Positions 1-9,326 of a DNA stretch of 64,000 nt are shown piece after piece (position 1 is the first letter of the stretch; each line of letters opens with the position of its first letter). Location of the stretch: positions 248,001-312,000 of the forward strand of contig NZ_FRCS01000008.1 in the NCBI RefSeq assembly GCF_900143005.1, read 5' to 3'. Below the pieces are notes generated by a model. The model made no database searches, was not told the DNA's origin, and saw nothing but the letters and a program-made list of their open reading frames with translations. This DNA is from Cryptosporangium aurantiacum. GTDB taxonomy: Bacteria; Actinomycetota; Actinomycetes; Mycobacteriales; Cryptosporangiaceae. The translations under genes were made by a program, and so were the position numbers.

Positions 1-1
1 G

Positions 2-1756
2 CAGGTCGGGGACAAGGTGGCCCGCGACCTGGATCCGGCCGACGCGCGGCGGCGGGCGACCCAGCTCCGCGGCGATCTGTCGCTCGCCGCGTTCGCGATG
101 TTCAACCGCGGTCAGCAGTTCGTCAGCGAGGACGACCTCGGCCACGACCTGGGGGCGCTGCTGCCGCGGAGCAGCGAGGTGACCCGCACCGACGCCGGGC
201 AACCGGTCAGCCGGGCCGAGCAGGCGCTGGCGGCGTTCTTCTTCATCCACGTCGCTCGCTCGACCGACGAGGCGACCGAGCTGCGCACGTACGAGTTCCT
301 GCACGCGACGTTCCAGGAGTACCTGGTCGCGGAGTTCACGGTCACGCTGATGCACCAGCTGGCCGCCGACCGGGCCCGGACTGCCGACCGGATCGACGCC
401 GCGCCGCTGGACAGTCCACGGCTCCGCGAGCTGCTGTCCCACCAGACGCTGTTCGTCCGGGCACCGATCGTGGCGTTCGCGCGGCAGCGGCTGGCCGCGC
501 TGGGCGCCGAGGCGGCGGACGTGCGCGAGGCCGCGATCGACCTGTTCCGGCGGGCGCGGGACCGCGCGCCGAACGACGGTGCCGCCGGGTACGCGCCGAC
601 GCGGTACGACCCGGTGCGGCGGCTGGCCTGTTACACGGCGAACCTCGTGACGCTCGCCGTGCTCTGTGGTGAGCCGGTCCCGGTGGCGGCGCTGGCCGAG
701 CCGGACGAGTGGACGTCGACCGTGCGGCTCTGGCAGGCCGGCCTGGACGCCGAGGGACGTTCGGCGCTGTTCAGCAAGCTCGTCCGCACCGACGCCGAGC
801 TCGTCGTTCCCAACTACCCCGAGCACGTGTGGGGAACCTCGGCCGAGCAGCGCCGGGTGGCGCAGCTGACCGACGACCCGACGCTGGACGGCGTCCTCGC
901 GATCGGCGCCGAGCTCCTGGGGATGCCGTTCATCACGCCGACCCAGCTCACCCGCGACGTCAGCAGAGAGCTGGCCCAACTACTCCGCAACCGCTGGCCG
1001 ACACCGGGCCTCCGCCGCCTGGTGACCTACGACGAGGACGTCTACCGGGACTTGCTGGCCACGTTGGAGGCCAACGTCGAGCGCCTGCCGACGCTCTCCG
1101 AGCACGCGGTGAACGTGCTCGTGAACTGCCTGATCGACGACGGCCCGCAGCTCCCGCCCGATTTGGTCCTGCGCTTCGTGCGGCTCCTGGTGGGAAGCGG
1201 TCCGCCGCCGGACGGCGCGGCCGGGCTGCTCGGCGGCCACCGGCTGCCCGCGCTCGCGCTCCGCTGTCCGTATCTCTGGGACGACCCACTGCTCGCCGCC
1301 GAACTGCGTCTTTCGATCGAGTACCCGACGATCCTGCCCGCGTTCCTGCTGGCGCGATCACCGGAGCGGATTCCGCTCGAGCACCGCAGCGAAGTGCTCG
1401 CCGCGCTCGAGCAGCGGTTCACGCACATCGGCCCGGGGGATTTCATCTCCGGTGGCGTCGCGGTCGAGATGCTCGACCAGTTCGGCGGCGTGTTGAGCGA
1501 GTCGGCCGCCGGTGAGCTGCTGGCCTACCTCGGGCACCAGCCCGAGACTGCGTGGCCCGCGGTGGCTCCGACGGCCCTCCGGCGGTTCCTGGCCGGCCTG
1601 CCGTCCGGATCGACCTACCAACGACTGCTCGACTCCGTCAATGCGTACCTCGGTCACCGAGGGCGGAACACCGACAGCACGACGCTCGGCGCGGCGATCG
1701 CGGTGCTGGACGCGTACATCGCCGAGCGGGAGGCTCAGGCGGACGCCAGCGCGTGA
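2..1756 (+). CDS. C-terminal part of a probable NACHT-type NTPase (5' truncated)
   Basis: The reading frame is open to the left edge, so only the C-terminal part is present (about 584 residues) and the true start lies outside. The segment reading YEFLHATFQEYLVAEF, near residues 95-110, is the motif that follows the NTPase core in many actinobacterial NACHT/STAND proteins. It is followed by all-helical sequence with no transmembrane segment. The Walker motifs would lie upstream and cannot be seen. Proteins of this class act as signalling or defence ATPases, and the C-terminal helical region usually senses the trigger. The 3' end overlaps the convergent phosphotransferase gene by 22 bp. The NACHT assignment rests on this single motif and the overall helical character, so it is moderate. 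Confidence 0.55.
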   Translation, partial: QVGDKVARDLDPADARRRATQLRGDLSLAAFAMFNRGQQFVSEDDLGHDLGALLPRSSEVTRTDAGQPVSRAEQALAAFFFIHVARSTDEATELRTYEFLHATFQEYLVAEFTVTLMHQLAADRARTADRIDAAPLDSPRLRELLSHQTLFVRAPIVAFARQRLAALGAEAADVREAAIDLFRRARDRAPNDGAAGYAPTRYDPVRRLACYTANLVTLAVLCGEPVPVAALAEPDEWTSTVRLWQAGLDAEGRSALFSKLVRTDAELVVPNYPEHVWGTSAEQRRVAQLTDDPTLDGVLAIGAELLGMPFITPTQLTRDVSRELAQLLRNRWPTPGLRRLVTYDEDVYRDLLATLEANVERLPTLSEHAVNVLVNCLIDDGPQLPPDLVLRFVRLLVGSGPPPDGAAGLLGGHRLPALALRCPYLWDDPLLAAELRLSIEYPTILPAFLLARSPERIPLEHRSEVLAALEQRFTHIGPGDFISGGVAVEMLDQFGGVLSESAAGELLAYLGHQPETAWPAVAPTALRRFLAGLPSGSTYQRLLDSVNAYLGHRGRNTDSTTLGAAIAVLDAYIAEREAQADASA

Positions 1757-2919
1757 CGGATCGCGGCGGCGGGGTCGCCGTGGTGGTAGATGCGTTCGGA
1801 CGGCTCGATGCCGTCGAGGAACTCCTGGTACCGCACCGCGAACGCGAGGTGCGCCAGTGGCTCGGCCAGGCGCAGCGCCTCGGCCGGGTTCGACCCAGGG
1901 GCCGCCGCGCCCCAGGCGGCGATCCAGGCCTTCGCGGCCGTGGCGCGCCGGCTCTCCGGGAGATAGTCGATCGCCCGCAGGCCGTCCTGCACGGGGTTGC
2001 CCCAGTACGCGTCGGCGAAGTCGATCACCGTCGGCGGGCTTTCCGGGGTGCCGCGCCAGTTGCCGGGGTGGAAGTCGCCGTGCACGAGCGTGTCCGGCAG
2101 CCCGCATTCCTCCAGCGCCGCCCAGCGTGTGTTCAGCGCGCGGGCGCGGATGATCTCGTCGGCGCTCAGTTCCGCCGCGACCGGTCCGTCGAGCAGCGCC
2201 TCGACGTGTGCGCGCAGTACCGCCGACGTCCGATCACGAAGAGGGGCCGACGCGTTTCCGGAGTATCCCGGCGCCGCAGTCGTCGATCCCCCAACCGCCG
2301 CCTGGGCAGCGACGAAGCGGGTGATCGTGCTGGTCACCTGCGTCTCGGATGCGTTCCAGAGATCCTCGCCCGGAACGTCGGCGAGGAGCAAGCGCCCCGG
2401 CGCGGACGCCAGCACCCGCGGCACGATCCCGGCGTCGACCTCGCGCAGCAACCCGATCGCGGCGGCTTCGTCGGCGGCGAACGGCGGTGTGGCCTTGAGC
2501 CACGCACCCCCGTCGGCGGTCGGGAGGTAGAACAGCGCGGCCAGGTTCCAGGACTTGTGCTGGCGCGGCCGACCGGTCAGCGGTACCGCGTCCGCCGCCC
2601 ACGCGAGCAGTTCCCGCACGCCGTCAGCGGTCGCCCACGGCAGCCGCAGCGGTTGCGTGTCCAGCGTGAACGCGGTGGCTCGCAGCGACCCCGGCCGCTC
2701 CGACGCCTCGACGTGGTAGGTGACGTGCCCGTCCCGAGCACCCTCGCCCTGCTCGACCGACAGCAGCCGCAGCACGACCACCGGCACGCCGAGGGTTTCC
2801 TCGACGGCGTCCACGACCGGAGCGACCTCCGCCCACCACGGGACGTCGACCGGAAACGGCCCGACCTCCCCGAGACACTCGTCCCCGAGCGTCACCACCG
2901 CACTGGCGGTACGGCTCAC
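1735..2919 (-). CDS. APH-fold phosphotransferase family protein
   Basis: The 394-residue protein has the kinase signature of the aminoglycoside/choline kinase fold in its C-terminal half: HGDFHPGN, with catalytic Asp282 and Asn287, then IDF with metal-binding Asp300 (VIDFADAYWGNP). The N-terminal 150 residues are not recognised and may recognise substrate. The GTG start at 2919 overlaps the TGA of the S9 peptidase gene (GTGA), so the two are translationally coupled. It is the last gene of the ligase/amidotransferase/peptidase operon. In that setting it more likely phosphorylates a small amine, peptide or sugar in the same pathway than an antibiotic, but the substrate cannot be read from the sequence. 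Confidence 0.75.
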   Translation of the reverse strand: MSRTASAVVTLGDECLGEVGPFPVDVPWWAEVAPVVDAVEETLGVPVVVLRLLSVEQGEGARDGHVTYHVEASERPGSLRATAFTLDTQPLRLPWATADGVRELLAWAADAVPLTGRPRQHKSWNLAALFYLPTADGGAWLKATPPFAADEAAAIGLLREVDAGIVPRVLASAPGRLLLADVPGEDLWNASETQVTSTITRFVAAQAAVGGSTTAAPGYSGNASAPLRDRTSAVLRAHVEALLDGPVAAELSADEIIRARALNTRWAALEECGLPDTLVHGDFHPGNWRGTPESPPTVIDFADAYWGNPVQDGLRAIDYLPESRRATAAKAWIAAWGAAAPGSNPAEALRLAEPLAHLAFAVRYQEFLDGIEPSERIYHHGDPAAAIRHALASA

Positions 2920-4754
2920 GACGCGAGATGCGCGGCCAGGAACGACCCCACGGCCTTCACGTACACGACCCGGTTGGGCTTGCGCAGCACCTCGTGGCCC
3001 TCGTCGTCGAACAGCAGGTACTGCACCGGATGGTTCCGCGCTTCCAGCGCCGCCACCACCTGCTCGGCCTCGTACAGCGGCACGTTCGTGTCGTTCGCAC
3101 CGTGGGCGACCAGCAGCGGGGCGACCAGTCGGTCGATCCGGTGGATCGGCGAGAGTTCGGCCAGCAGCTCGCGGTCGTGGTCCGGGTGACCGTACTTGCT
3201 GGTGGCGGCCGCGGCGACCCACGGCTCGGTGCGCTCGTAGAACGTCTGGAGGTCGGCCATCCCGCAGGTGTCGACGCCCACTGCGAACAGCTCCGGGAAC
3301 TGGGTCAGCGCCACCAGCGTCAGGTAACCGCCGTACGACCGGCCGAACACGCCGAGCCGCGCGGGGTCGGCCAGCCCGGCGTCGATCACGTACCGGGCCG
3401 CGGTCCGGACGTCCTCGATGCCGGCGTGCCGCTTCTCCAGGTTGTCCGCGTTGACGAACGCCCGGCCGAACCCGGAGGACCCACGGACGTTCGGCGCGAA
3501 CACCGAGATCCCGCGGGACACGACCTCCCGGAACAGCGGGTTCCAGACCGGACGCTCCTGCGCCTCCGGTCCGCCGTGGAAGTGGAGCACCATCGGCCCG
3601 GCTCCGGACGTTCCGGCGCCGGGGTAGAGCCACCCGGTCAGCTCCAGGCCGTCGTGCGCGATGAACCGGTGCAACTCCGGGACGATCGGCGCGACCGGCA
3701 GCGGCGGCGGGTAGGTCACCGGCTTGGCCGCGCCGCTCGCCACCTCGATCACCCAGATCGTCGGCGGCAGCGACGGGCTCTCGGCGGTGAGCGCGAGCGT
3801 CACCCCGTCGGCGGAGAGGTCCAGGTCGCCCACGACGTCGCCCGGCAGGTCGGTCAGCGACCGTTCCTCGCCGGTGCGCAGGTCGAGCACCGACACCTCG
3901 CTGCGGCCGCCGAACACGTTCCAGAGCAGCGCGGCCGTGCCACCGTCCTCGCTGAGCGTGAAGTACTCGAGCTCCGCGTCGTCGCGCTGGGCCAGCACGC
4001 GGGGGTGACCGTCGGTGCCGACCGGAACCGCGACCAGCGCGGGGAGCCGTCGTCCGACGTCCGTACGCACGTAGACGGATCCACCGTCGGCGGAGAGGTG
4101 ACCGAGGTCGGTCGAGCCGTCCCCGTCGGCGGGGAACAGCCGGTGCGCAGCACCGCTCTCGACGTCCACGACCTCGAGCCAGCGGGCGCTGCGCAGGCCG
4201 CAGCGGACCAGCGCGGTCGTGCCGTCGCGGCTCACGTCGATCGCGGCGCGGAGGTCGGCCTCGCCGACCGTCACCCGCCAGCCGGTGGACGGGTCGATCA
4301 GGTGTGCGGCGCTGCGCCCGGCGGCGTCCGCCTCGGCGACGGTCAGCCAGGCGCCGTCGTGGCTCCAGTGGCCGAAGAACCCGTTGGTACCACCGAACCC
4401 GCCGATCTGGTGCAGGTCGGTTCCGTCGGGCCGGACCACCCAGATTTCGGTGCGGTCCGAACCACCGGGGGCGATCAGCACGGCGAGCCATTCGCCGTCC
4501 GGTGACCACCGCACTTCTTCCACCGGCTCCGGCCCGGTCGGGACTTCGACCGGGTGCGCGCCGTCGACGGAACTGGTCCAGAGCTGTGGCTCGCCGCCGC
4601 GGTCGGACACGAACGCGATCGCGTCCCCCCGCGGCGAGAGCGTCGCGCCCCAACTGGCCGGAGCGGCGGCCGGATCCCCCGCATACGGTGCGGGTTCCGG
4701 CTCCGGCTGAGCCACCCAGTTCGCACCGTCGCCGGTGCCGAGGCCAGTGGTCAT
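2916..4754 (-). CDS. S9 family (prolyl oligopeptidase-like) peptidase
   Basis: This is a 612-residue cytoplasmic serine peptidase with no signal peptide. An N-terminal seven-bladed beta-propeller (WD40/PD40-like repeats such as LSPRGDAIAFVSD and WSPDGEWLAV, about residues 30-350) precedes an alpha/beta-hydrolase domain. The triad is visible: Ser473 in GRSYGG, Asp555 in GANDTN and His587 in DEGHE. The propeller normally limits access to short peptides. The ATG at 4754 was chosen over an in-frame start 24 bp upstream because it overlaps the asnB-like TGA (ATGA) and has GAGGGGAG seven bases before it. Its place after a peptide-ligase and an amidotransferase gene suggests it trims or degrades that pathway's small peptide product (inference). 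Confidence 0.85.
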   Translation of the reverse strand: MTTGLGTGDGANWVAQPEPEPAPYAGDPAAAPASWGATLSPRGDAIAFVSDRGGEPQLWTSSVDGAHPVEVPTGPEPVEEVRWSPDGEWLAVLIAPGGSDRTEIWVVRPDGTDLHQIGGFGGTNGFFGHWSHDGAWLTVAEADAAGRSAAHLIDPSTGWRVTVGEADLRAAIDVSRDGTTALVRCGLRSARWLEVVDVESGAAHRLFPADGDGSTDLGHLSADGGSVYVRTDVGRRLPALVAVPVGTDGHPRVLAQRDDAELEYFTLSEDGGTAALLWNVFGGRSEVSVLDLRTGEERSLTDLPGDVVGDLDLSADGVTLALTAESPSLPPTIWVIEVASGAAKPVTYPPPLPVAPIVPELHRFIAHDGLELTGWLYPGAGTSGAGPMVLHFHGGPEAQERPVWNPLFREVVSRGISVFAPNVRGSSGFGRAFVNADNLEKRHAGIEDVRTAARYVIDAGLADPARLGVFGRSYGGYLTLVALTQFPELFAVGVDTCGMADLQTFYERTEPWVAAAATSKYGHPDHDRELLAELSPIHRIDRLVAPLLVAHGANDTNVPLYEAEQVVAALEARNHPVQYLLFDDEGHEVLRKPNRVVYVKAVGSFLAAHLAS

Positions 4755-6526
4755 CCAACTCCCCTCTTCTGCAACCACAGCTCCAGCAACCCCAACTGCC
4801 AGAGCGCATTGGACCCGAGTGTCGTACGGGTGTCGTTCGGCTTGTCGAGCAGGGCCGACACCTGCCCACTATCGAAGATGTTCCGCTGCCTGGCGGCCTC
4901 CGACGTCAGAGCGTCGGCGACCTGCTCGAGCAGCGGCCCTGACAGATGCCGGATCGCCGGGACCGGGAAGTAGCCCTTGGTCCGGTCGATGACCTCGTCC
5001 GGGACGACCCCGCGAGCAGCGGCCTTGAGGATGCCCTTGCCGCCGGCCGCGAGCTTGAGCCGGGGCGGGCAGGCCGCCGCGAGCTCCACCAACTCGTGGT
5101 CGAGAAACGGTACCCGGGCTTCCAGGCCCCACGCCATCGTCATGTTGTCGACACGCTTGACCGGATCGTCCACCAACATGATCTGGCTGTCGATCCGTAA
5201 CGCCGCATCGACGGTCTCCGCGGCCCCCGGCGCGGCGAAGTGCGCCTGGACGAACGCCTTGCTGACGTCGGTGGGCAGCCGCCACTCCGGCTGCAGCAGG
5301 TCGTTGAGCGCGGCGTGCGGCCGGTCGAAGAACACGCTCCGGTACGCGTCGAGCGCGTCCCGGCGGGGGACGTCGGCCAGCGGCGGGTACCAGTCGTAGC
5401 CGGCGAACACCTCGTCGGCGCCCTGTCCGGACTGGACGACCTTCACGTGCTTGGCGACCTGCTCGGAGAGCAGGTAGAACGCGACGCAGTCGTGGCTGAC
5501 CATCGGTTCGCTCATCGCGCCGATCGCGGCGTCGACGGCGGGCACCATGTTCCGGGTCTCGATCCGGATCTGGTGGTGATCGGTCGCGAACCGCTCGGCG
5601 ATCAGGTCGGAGTAGACGAACTCGTTGCCGCTCTCGCCGCCGGCGTCCTCGAACCCGATGCTGAACGTCTGCAGGCCGGTCTGGCCCGACTCGGCCAGCA
5701 ACGCGACGACGAAGCTGGAGTCCAGGCCACCGGAGAGCAGGACGCCCACCGGGACGTCGGCGACCATCCGGCGTTCCACGGCCAGCCGCAGCGCCGCCAG
5801 CGTGCGGTCGCGCCACTCGTCGTCGGAGTAGTCGTGCAGGCGGGAGAACTCCGGCTTCCAGTACAGGATCTCGTCGGTCGTGCCGTCCGGTTCGATCACC
5901 CGCACGGTGGCCGGGGGCAGCTTCCGGACGCCGTTGAGGATCGTCCGCGGCGCCGGCACCACCGAGTGGAACGTCAGGTAGTGGTGCAGTGCGACCGAGT
6001 CGACGGAGGTGTCCAGGTCACCGGCGGCGACCAGCGCGGGAAGCGTCGAGGCGAAGCGGAGCCGGCCGGGGACCTCGGACAGGTACAGCGGCTTGATGCC
6101 CAGCCGGTCGCGGCCGAGCACGACGCGGCCGGTCTCCCACTCGCTGATCACGAACGCGAACATGCCGAGGAACTTCTCGACGCACCGCGGCCCCCAGCGG
6201 TGGTACGCCTTCAGGACGACTTCGGTGTCGGAGGTGGAGAAGAACCGGTAACCGGCGCTTCGCAACTCCTCGCGCAGCTGCTTGTAGTTGTAGATGATCC
6301 CGTTGAACACGAGCACGAGCCCGAGTTCCTCGTCGACCATCGGCTGCGCGCCCGCTTCCGAGAGGTCGATGATCTGCAGCCGGCGGTGCGCCAGCGCGAG
6401 CGGCCCCTTCGACCAGTGACCACCGCTGTCAGGTCCGCGATCGACCAGACAGGGCACCATCCTGGCCACCGCGTCCACGTCCGCGGCCCGACCGTCCAGG
6501 CGCAGCTCTCCGCCGAATCCGCACAT
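4751..6526 (-). CDS. AsnB-like class II glutamine amidotransferase (NAGGN-type amidotransferase family)
   Basis: The 591-residue protein has an N-terminal Ntn glutaminase domain with catalytic Cys2 (MCGFGG) and motifs RGPDSGG, AHRRL and VFNGIIYNY. An ATP-pyrophosphatase synthetase domain follows, with the PP-loop LSGGLDSS near residue 263 and SGQGADEVFAGY. It uses glutamine nitrogen to amidate a carboxylate through an acyl-adenylate. The sequence resembles the asparagine-synthase-like enzymes of N-acetylglutaminylglutamine amide synthesis (phrases such as VDEELGLVLVFNG and GYRFFSTSDTEVVLKAYHRWG) more than housekeeping AsnB; this is my judgement from memory and untested. Its gene lies between the ligase gene (160-bp gap) and the peptidase gene (ATGA overlap), which supports amidation of a ligase-made peptide rather than bulk asparagine synthesis. 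Confidence 0.8.
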   Translation of the reverse strand: MCGFGGELRLDGRAADVDAVARMVPCLVDRGPDSGGHWSKGPLALAHRRLQIIDLSEAGAQPMVDEELGLVLVFNGIIYNYKQLREELRSAGYRFFSTSDTEVVLKAYHRWGPRCVEKFLGMFAFVISEWETGRVVLGRDRLGIKPLYLSEVPGRLRFASTLPALVAAGDLDTSVDSVALHHYLTFHSVVPAPRTILNGVRKLPPATVRVIEPDGTTDEILYWKPEFSRLHDYSDDEWRDRTLAALRLAVERRMVADVPVGVLLSGGLDSSFVVALLAESGQTGLQTFSIGFEDAGGESGNEFVYSDLIAERFATDHHQIRIETRNMVPAVDAAIGAMSEPMVSHDCVAFYLLSEQVAKHVKVVQSGQGADEVFAGYDWYPPLADVPRRDALDAYRSVFFDRPHAALNDLLQPEWRLPTDVSKAFVQAHFAAPGAAETVDAALRIDSQIMLVDDPVKRVDNMTMAWGLEARVPFLDHELVELAAACPPRLKLAAGGKGILKAAARGVVPDEVIDRTKGYFPVPAIRHLSGPLLEQVADALTSEAARQRNIFDSGQVSALLDKPNDTRTTLGSNALWQLGLLELWLQKRGVG

Positions 6527-6686
6527 CGAGTCCTCCTCCTCACGCCGGAGTGCACCTCGACGGCTTTCGAGCCTCGGCCGTCCCGGTTACACGGGCGTGT
6601 CTCAGGTGTAACTTCCCCGATTGGTGTCCGCGATTACCGGTTCTCATGCGCGGATCGACGTCGCATGCGCCACAGCCCGTGGCGCG

Positions 6687-9326
6687 TCAGGCCCCCAGGA
6701 TCCAGGTGTCCTTCGCCCCGCCACCGCGGGAAGAGTTGACGACCAGGCTGCCTTCCGGAGCCACCCGCGTCAACGCCACCGGAGCCACCGCCGGGCTGTC
6801 GCCCAGGAGCACGAACGCCCGCAGGTCCACGTGGCGTGGTGTGAGCCGGCTGCCGTCGAACACCGGGTTCGTGGACAGGTGCAGGGTCTCCTGCGCGATC
6901 CAGCGGTGCGGTGCCGCCCGGATCTGGCGGCGCACCGCGTCGATCTCCTCGTCGGTGGCGCGCGGCCCGATCAGCACGCCCTCGCCGCCGTACCCGTCGA
7001 CCGGCTTGACGACCAGCTGGTCCAGCCTGCGGAGCACCTCGTCGCGCTGTTCCGGGTCGCCGCACAGGTAGGTGGGGACGTGCGCGAGCAGCGGCTTCTC
7101 CCCCAGGTAGTACTCGATGAAGTCGGGGACGTAGGCGTACACCGCCTTGTCGTCGCCGACGCCGTTGCCGGGCGCGTTCGCGAGCGTCACCGTGCCCGCG
7201 CTGACCGCGGAGAGCAGCGGCGGCCCGAGCGGCCGCCCGTCCCCGGCGGGCGCGTGGACCAGCGTGTCCTCGTCGATCCGCAGGTAGATCACGTCGACCC
7301 GGCGCCGGGTCCCGTGCCGGTGCAGGTAGACCGCGCGGTCGTCGACGACGAGGTCGGTCGTGCGGACGACCGGCACACCCATCTCCTCGGCGAGCAGCTG
7401 GTGCTCGAACCACGCGGAGTCGACCGGGCCCTGGCTCAGCACGACGACCTGCGGGCCGCCGCCCCGGCCGGACATGCGAGGCGGCGCCGCGGCTTCCAGC
7501 GTCGTCCGCAGTAAGGCGGGCAGCGTCTCCACCGACAGCAACCCGGCAGGCCGGGGCAGGTCGGGCCAGATGTGTTCGGTCAGCCGGCGGTTCTGCACCG
7601 CGTAGCCGAGGCCGGAGGGCACGCGCAGGTTGTCCTCGAGGACGCTCCAGTGGCCGGACGCGTCGTGGACCAGATCCATCCCGGCGATGTGCGCCCGGAC
7701 CGGCTGGCGGATCAGCGCGGCCAGCGGCAGCAGGCCGGGTGCGCCGTCGACCACCCAGGCCGGGACGACGCCGTCGTTGACGACCTCGCGGTCCGCGTAG
7801 ACGTCCCGCAGGAACGCGTCCAGCGCGCGGGCTCGCTGGACCAGGCCGCGGCCGAGCGCCTCCCAGTCGTCGCCCTGGACGATCCGCGGGATCACGTCGA
7901 ACGGGAACAGCCGGGCGGTGGTCTCGCCGGCCACCCGGAACGTCATCCGGTGGGACCGCTGCTCGGCGTCCCGCTCCTTCTCCCGGTCGCGGATCCCGCC
8001 CGCCCCGAGCCGCTCCAGCACCTGCAGCATCGGCTCGTACGCGGGGACGACGCTGCCGTCCTCGGCGATCACCTCGTCGCCGTCGGGGCGCACCAGCGCG
8101 TCGCCGGTGAGGTAGCCGGCGAGCAGCGCCTCCTGGCCACCGAAGCCGCCGACCGTGACCGCGCCACCGGCGCGCGTCTCGGCCAGCAGCATGTCGACGA
8201 CGTCGGCGAGCCGGCCGCGGCGGGCGAACGCACGCCGCGCGCGGTCGGCCGCGCTGCCGCGGGCCAGCGCCTGACCGGCCAGCGCCGACACGTACTCCCA
8301 GTCGCCCGCGGCCTCCAGCTGCGGCCGGAGCGAGTCGACCAGCCCACGGACGGCCTCGGCGGCCGGTACCGGACGTGCGAACCCGGACAGGTCGACGAGG
8401 TCACCTTCGAGCCCGGAACGCGCGGCCCGCCACATCGCGGCCCGCTGCAGCGGTCCCCGAATGCGCGGCAGGGGGTAGTGGTTGGCCACCGCGTCGCGCT
8501 CACGCCGGACCAGGGCCCGGAACAGACCGGCCAGCAGGACGACGTCGTCGACTGCGGGACAGGCGTCGGTGACCCGTAGTTCGAGCGTGGGGACGTGAGC
8601 CGACGGCCGTACGTCGAAGTAGATCATCGCGGGGTCGGTGATCGTCCCGGACGCGATCAGCTCGGCCACCAGCGCGTCGTGGTCCTCGGCCGACTCGACC
8701 AGCCCGCTGGCACCCGCGGTGGGCCAGCGCTGCCAGAGCAACGACCGGATGCTCGCGTAACCGGTGTCCTCCCCCATCCAGAACGGAGAGCTGGCCGAGA
8801 TCGCCAGCAGCACCGGCAGGTACTGGGAGACCCGCTGGGCGACCGCGACCGCGACGTCCCGGTCGGGCAGGCCGACGTGGACCTGCGCGCCGCAGATCAG
8901 CTGCTCACGGGCGAGCAGCTGGTAGTCGTCGAGCATCCGCTCGAAGCGGGCGTTCGGAGTGACCGACAGCTCCTCGACGTCCACCAGCGGGACCGTGCCC
9001 GCGGCGACGATGCCCAGTCCGACGGCGTCCGCGACCTCGCAGGCCTGGCGGCGGAGCGCGACGAGTTCGTCGCGGAGCCGCTCCAGGCTGGTGTGCACCT
9101 GGGTGTTCGTCTCGACCACCGAGCGGTGCAGCTCGGGCGAGTACGACGCGGCGGGCAGGTGCGCGAGCAGCTCCGGCGCACGCGGGACCAGCTCGCGGCT
9201 GTCCAGGTCGACGACGTGGAACTCCTCTTCGACGCCGAGCGTCAACGGCTCCGATGCCCGGACCGTGGCGGCGTCCGCCACCTGTCGAACCGTCGGCGTC
9301 ACCACAGCCTCACGCTCTCCGCCCAC
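6687..9326 (-). CDS. GCS2-family carboxylate-amine ligase fused to circularly permuted type 2 ATP-grasp
   Basis: This is an 879-residue two-domain ligase. Residues about 28-400 are a glutamate-cysteine ligase type 2 (YbdK/EgtA-like) domain, with GVEEEF at 31-36 and downstream motifs ETNTQVHTS, CGAQVHVGL and DVRPSAHVPTLELRV. Residues about 455-875 are a circularly permuted ATP-grasp domain (VLEDNLRVPSG, LANAPGNGVGDDKAVY, VVKPVDGYGGEGVL, VNSSRGGGAKDTW). Both domain types form amide bonds through acyl-phosphates, so one polypeptide could make two successive peptide or isopeptide bonds. The fusion is known in actinobacteria; its product, as far as I know, is not. GTG at 9326 is used; in-frame GTGs at 9305 and 9302, downstream of GGAGAG, are alternatives. 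It heads the operon with the amidotransferase, peptidase and kinase. Confidence 0.85.
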   Translation of the reverse strand: MGGEREAVVTPTVRQVADAATVRASEPLTLGVEEEFHVVDLDSRELVPRAPELLAHLPAASYSPELHRSVVETNTQVHTSLERLRDELVALRRQACEVADAVGLGIVAAGTVPLVDVEELSVTPNARFERMLDDYQLLAREQLICGAQVHVGLPDRDVAVAVAQRVSQYLPVLLAISASSPFWMGEDTGYASIRSLLWQRWPTAGASGLVESAEDHDALVAELIASGTITDPAMIYFDVRPSAHVPTLELRVTDACPAVDDVVLLAGLFRALVRRERDAVANHYPLPRIRGPLQRAAMWRAARSGLEGDLVDLSGFARPVPAAEAVRGLVDSLRPQLEAAGDWEYVSALAGQALARGSAADRARRAFARRGRLADVVDMLLAETRAGGAVTVGGFGGQEALLAGYLTGDALVRPDGDEVIAEDGSVVPAYEPMLQVLERLGAGGIRDREKERDAEQRSHRMTFRVAGETTARLFPFDVIPRIVQGDDWEALGRGLVQRARALDAFLRDVYADREVVNDGVVPAWVVDGAPGLLPLAALIRQPVRAHIAGMDLVHDASGHWSVLEDNLRVPSGLGYAVQNRRLTEHIWPDLPRPAGLLSVETLPALLRTTLEAAAPPRMSGRGGGPQVVVLSQGPVDSAWFEHQLLAEEMGVPVVRTTDLVVDDRAVYLHRHGTRRRVDVIYLRIDEDTLVHAPAGDGRPLGPPLLSAVSAGTVTLANAPGNGVGDDKAVYAYVPDFIEYYLGEKPLLAHVPTYLCGDPEQRDEVLRRLDQLVVKPVDGYGGEGVLIGPRATDEEIDAVRRQIRAAPHRWIAQETLHLSTNPVFDGSRLTPRHVDLRAFVLLGDSPAVAPVALTRVAPEGSLVVNSSRGGGAKDTWILGA

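Noticed and set aside
1735-2919. Aminoglycoside resistance gene
   Set aside because: The kinase motifs are generic to the fold and the operon context points to metabolism; nothing supports an antibiotic substrate.
1735-4869. Open frame of 1044 codons on the minus strand
   Set aside because: Only its last 394 codons (the phosphotransferase) are real; the rest is an Arg/Gly-rich shadow of the S9 peptidase gene.
4751-6526. Housekeeping asparagine synthetase
   Set aside because: The fold and catalytic residues agree, but sequence phrases and operon partners fit the peptide-amidating branch better; not excluded without a tree.
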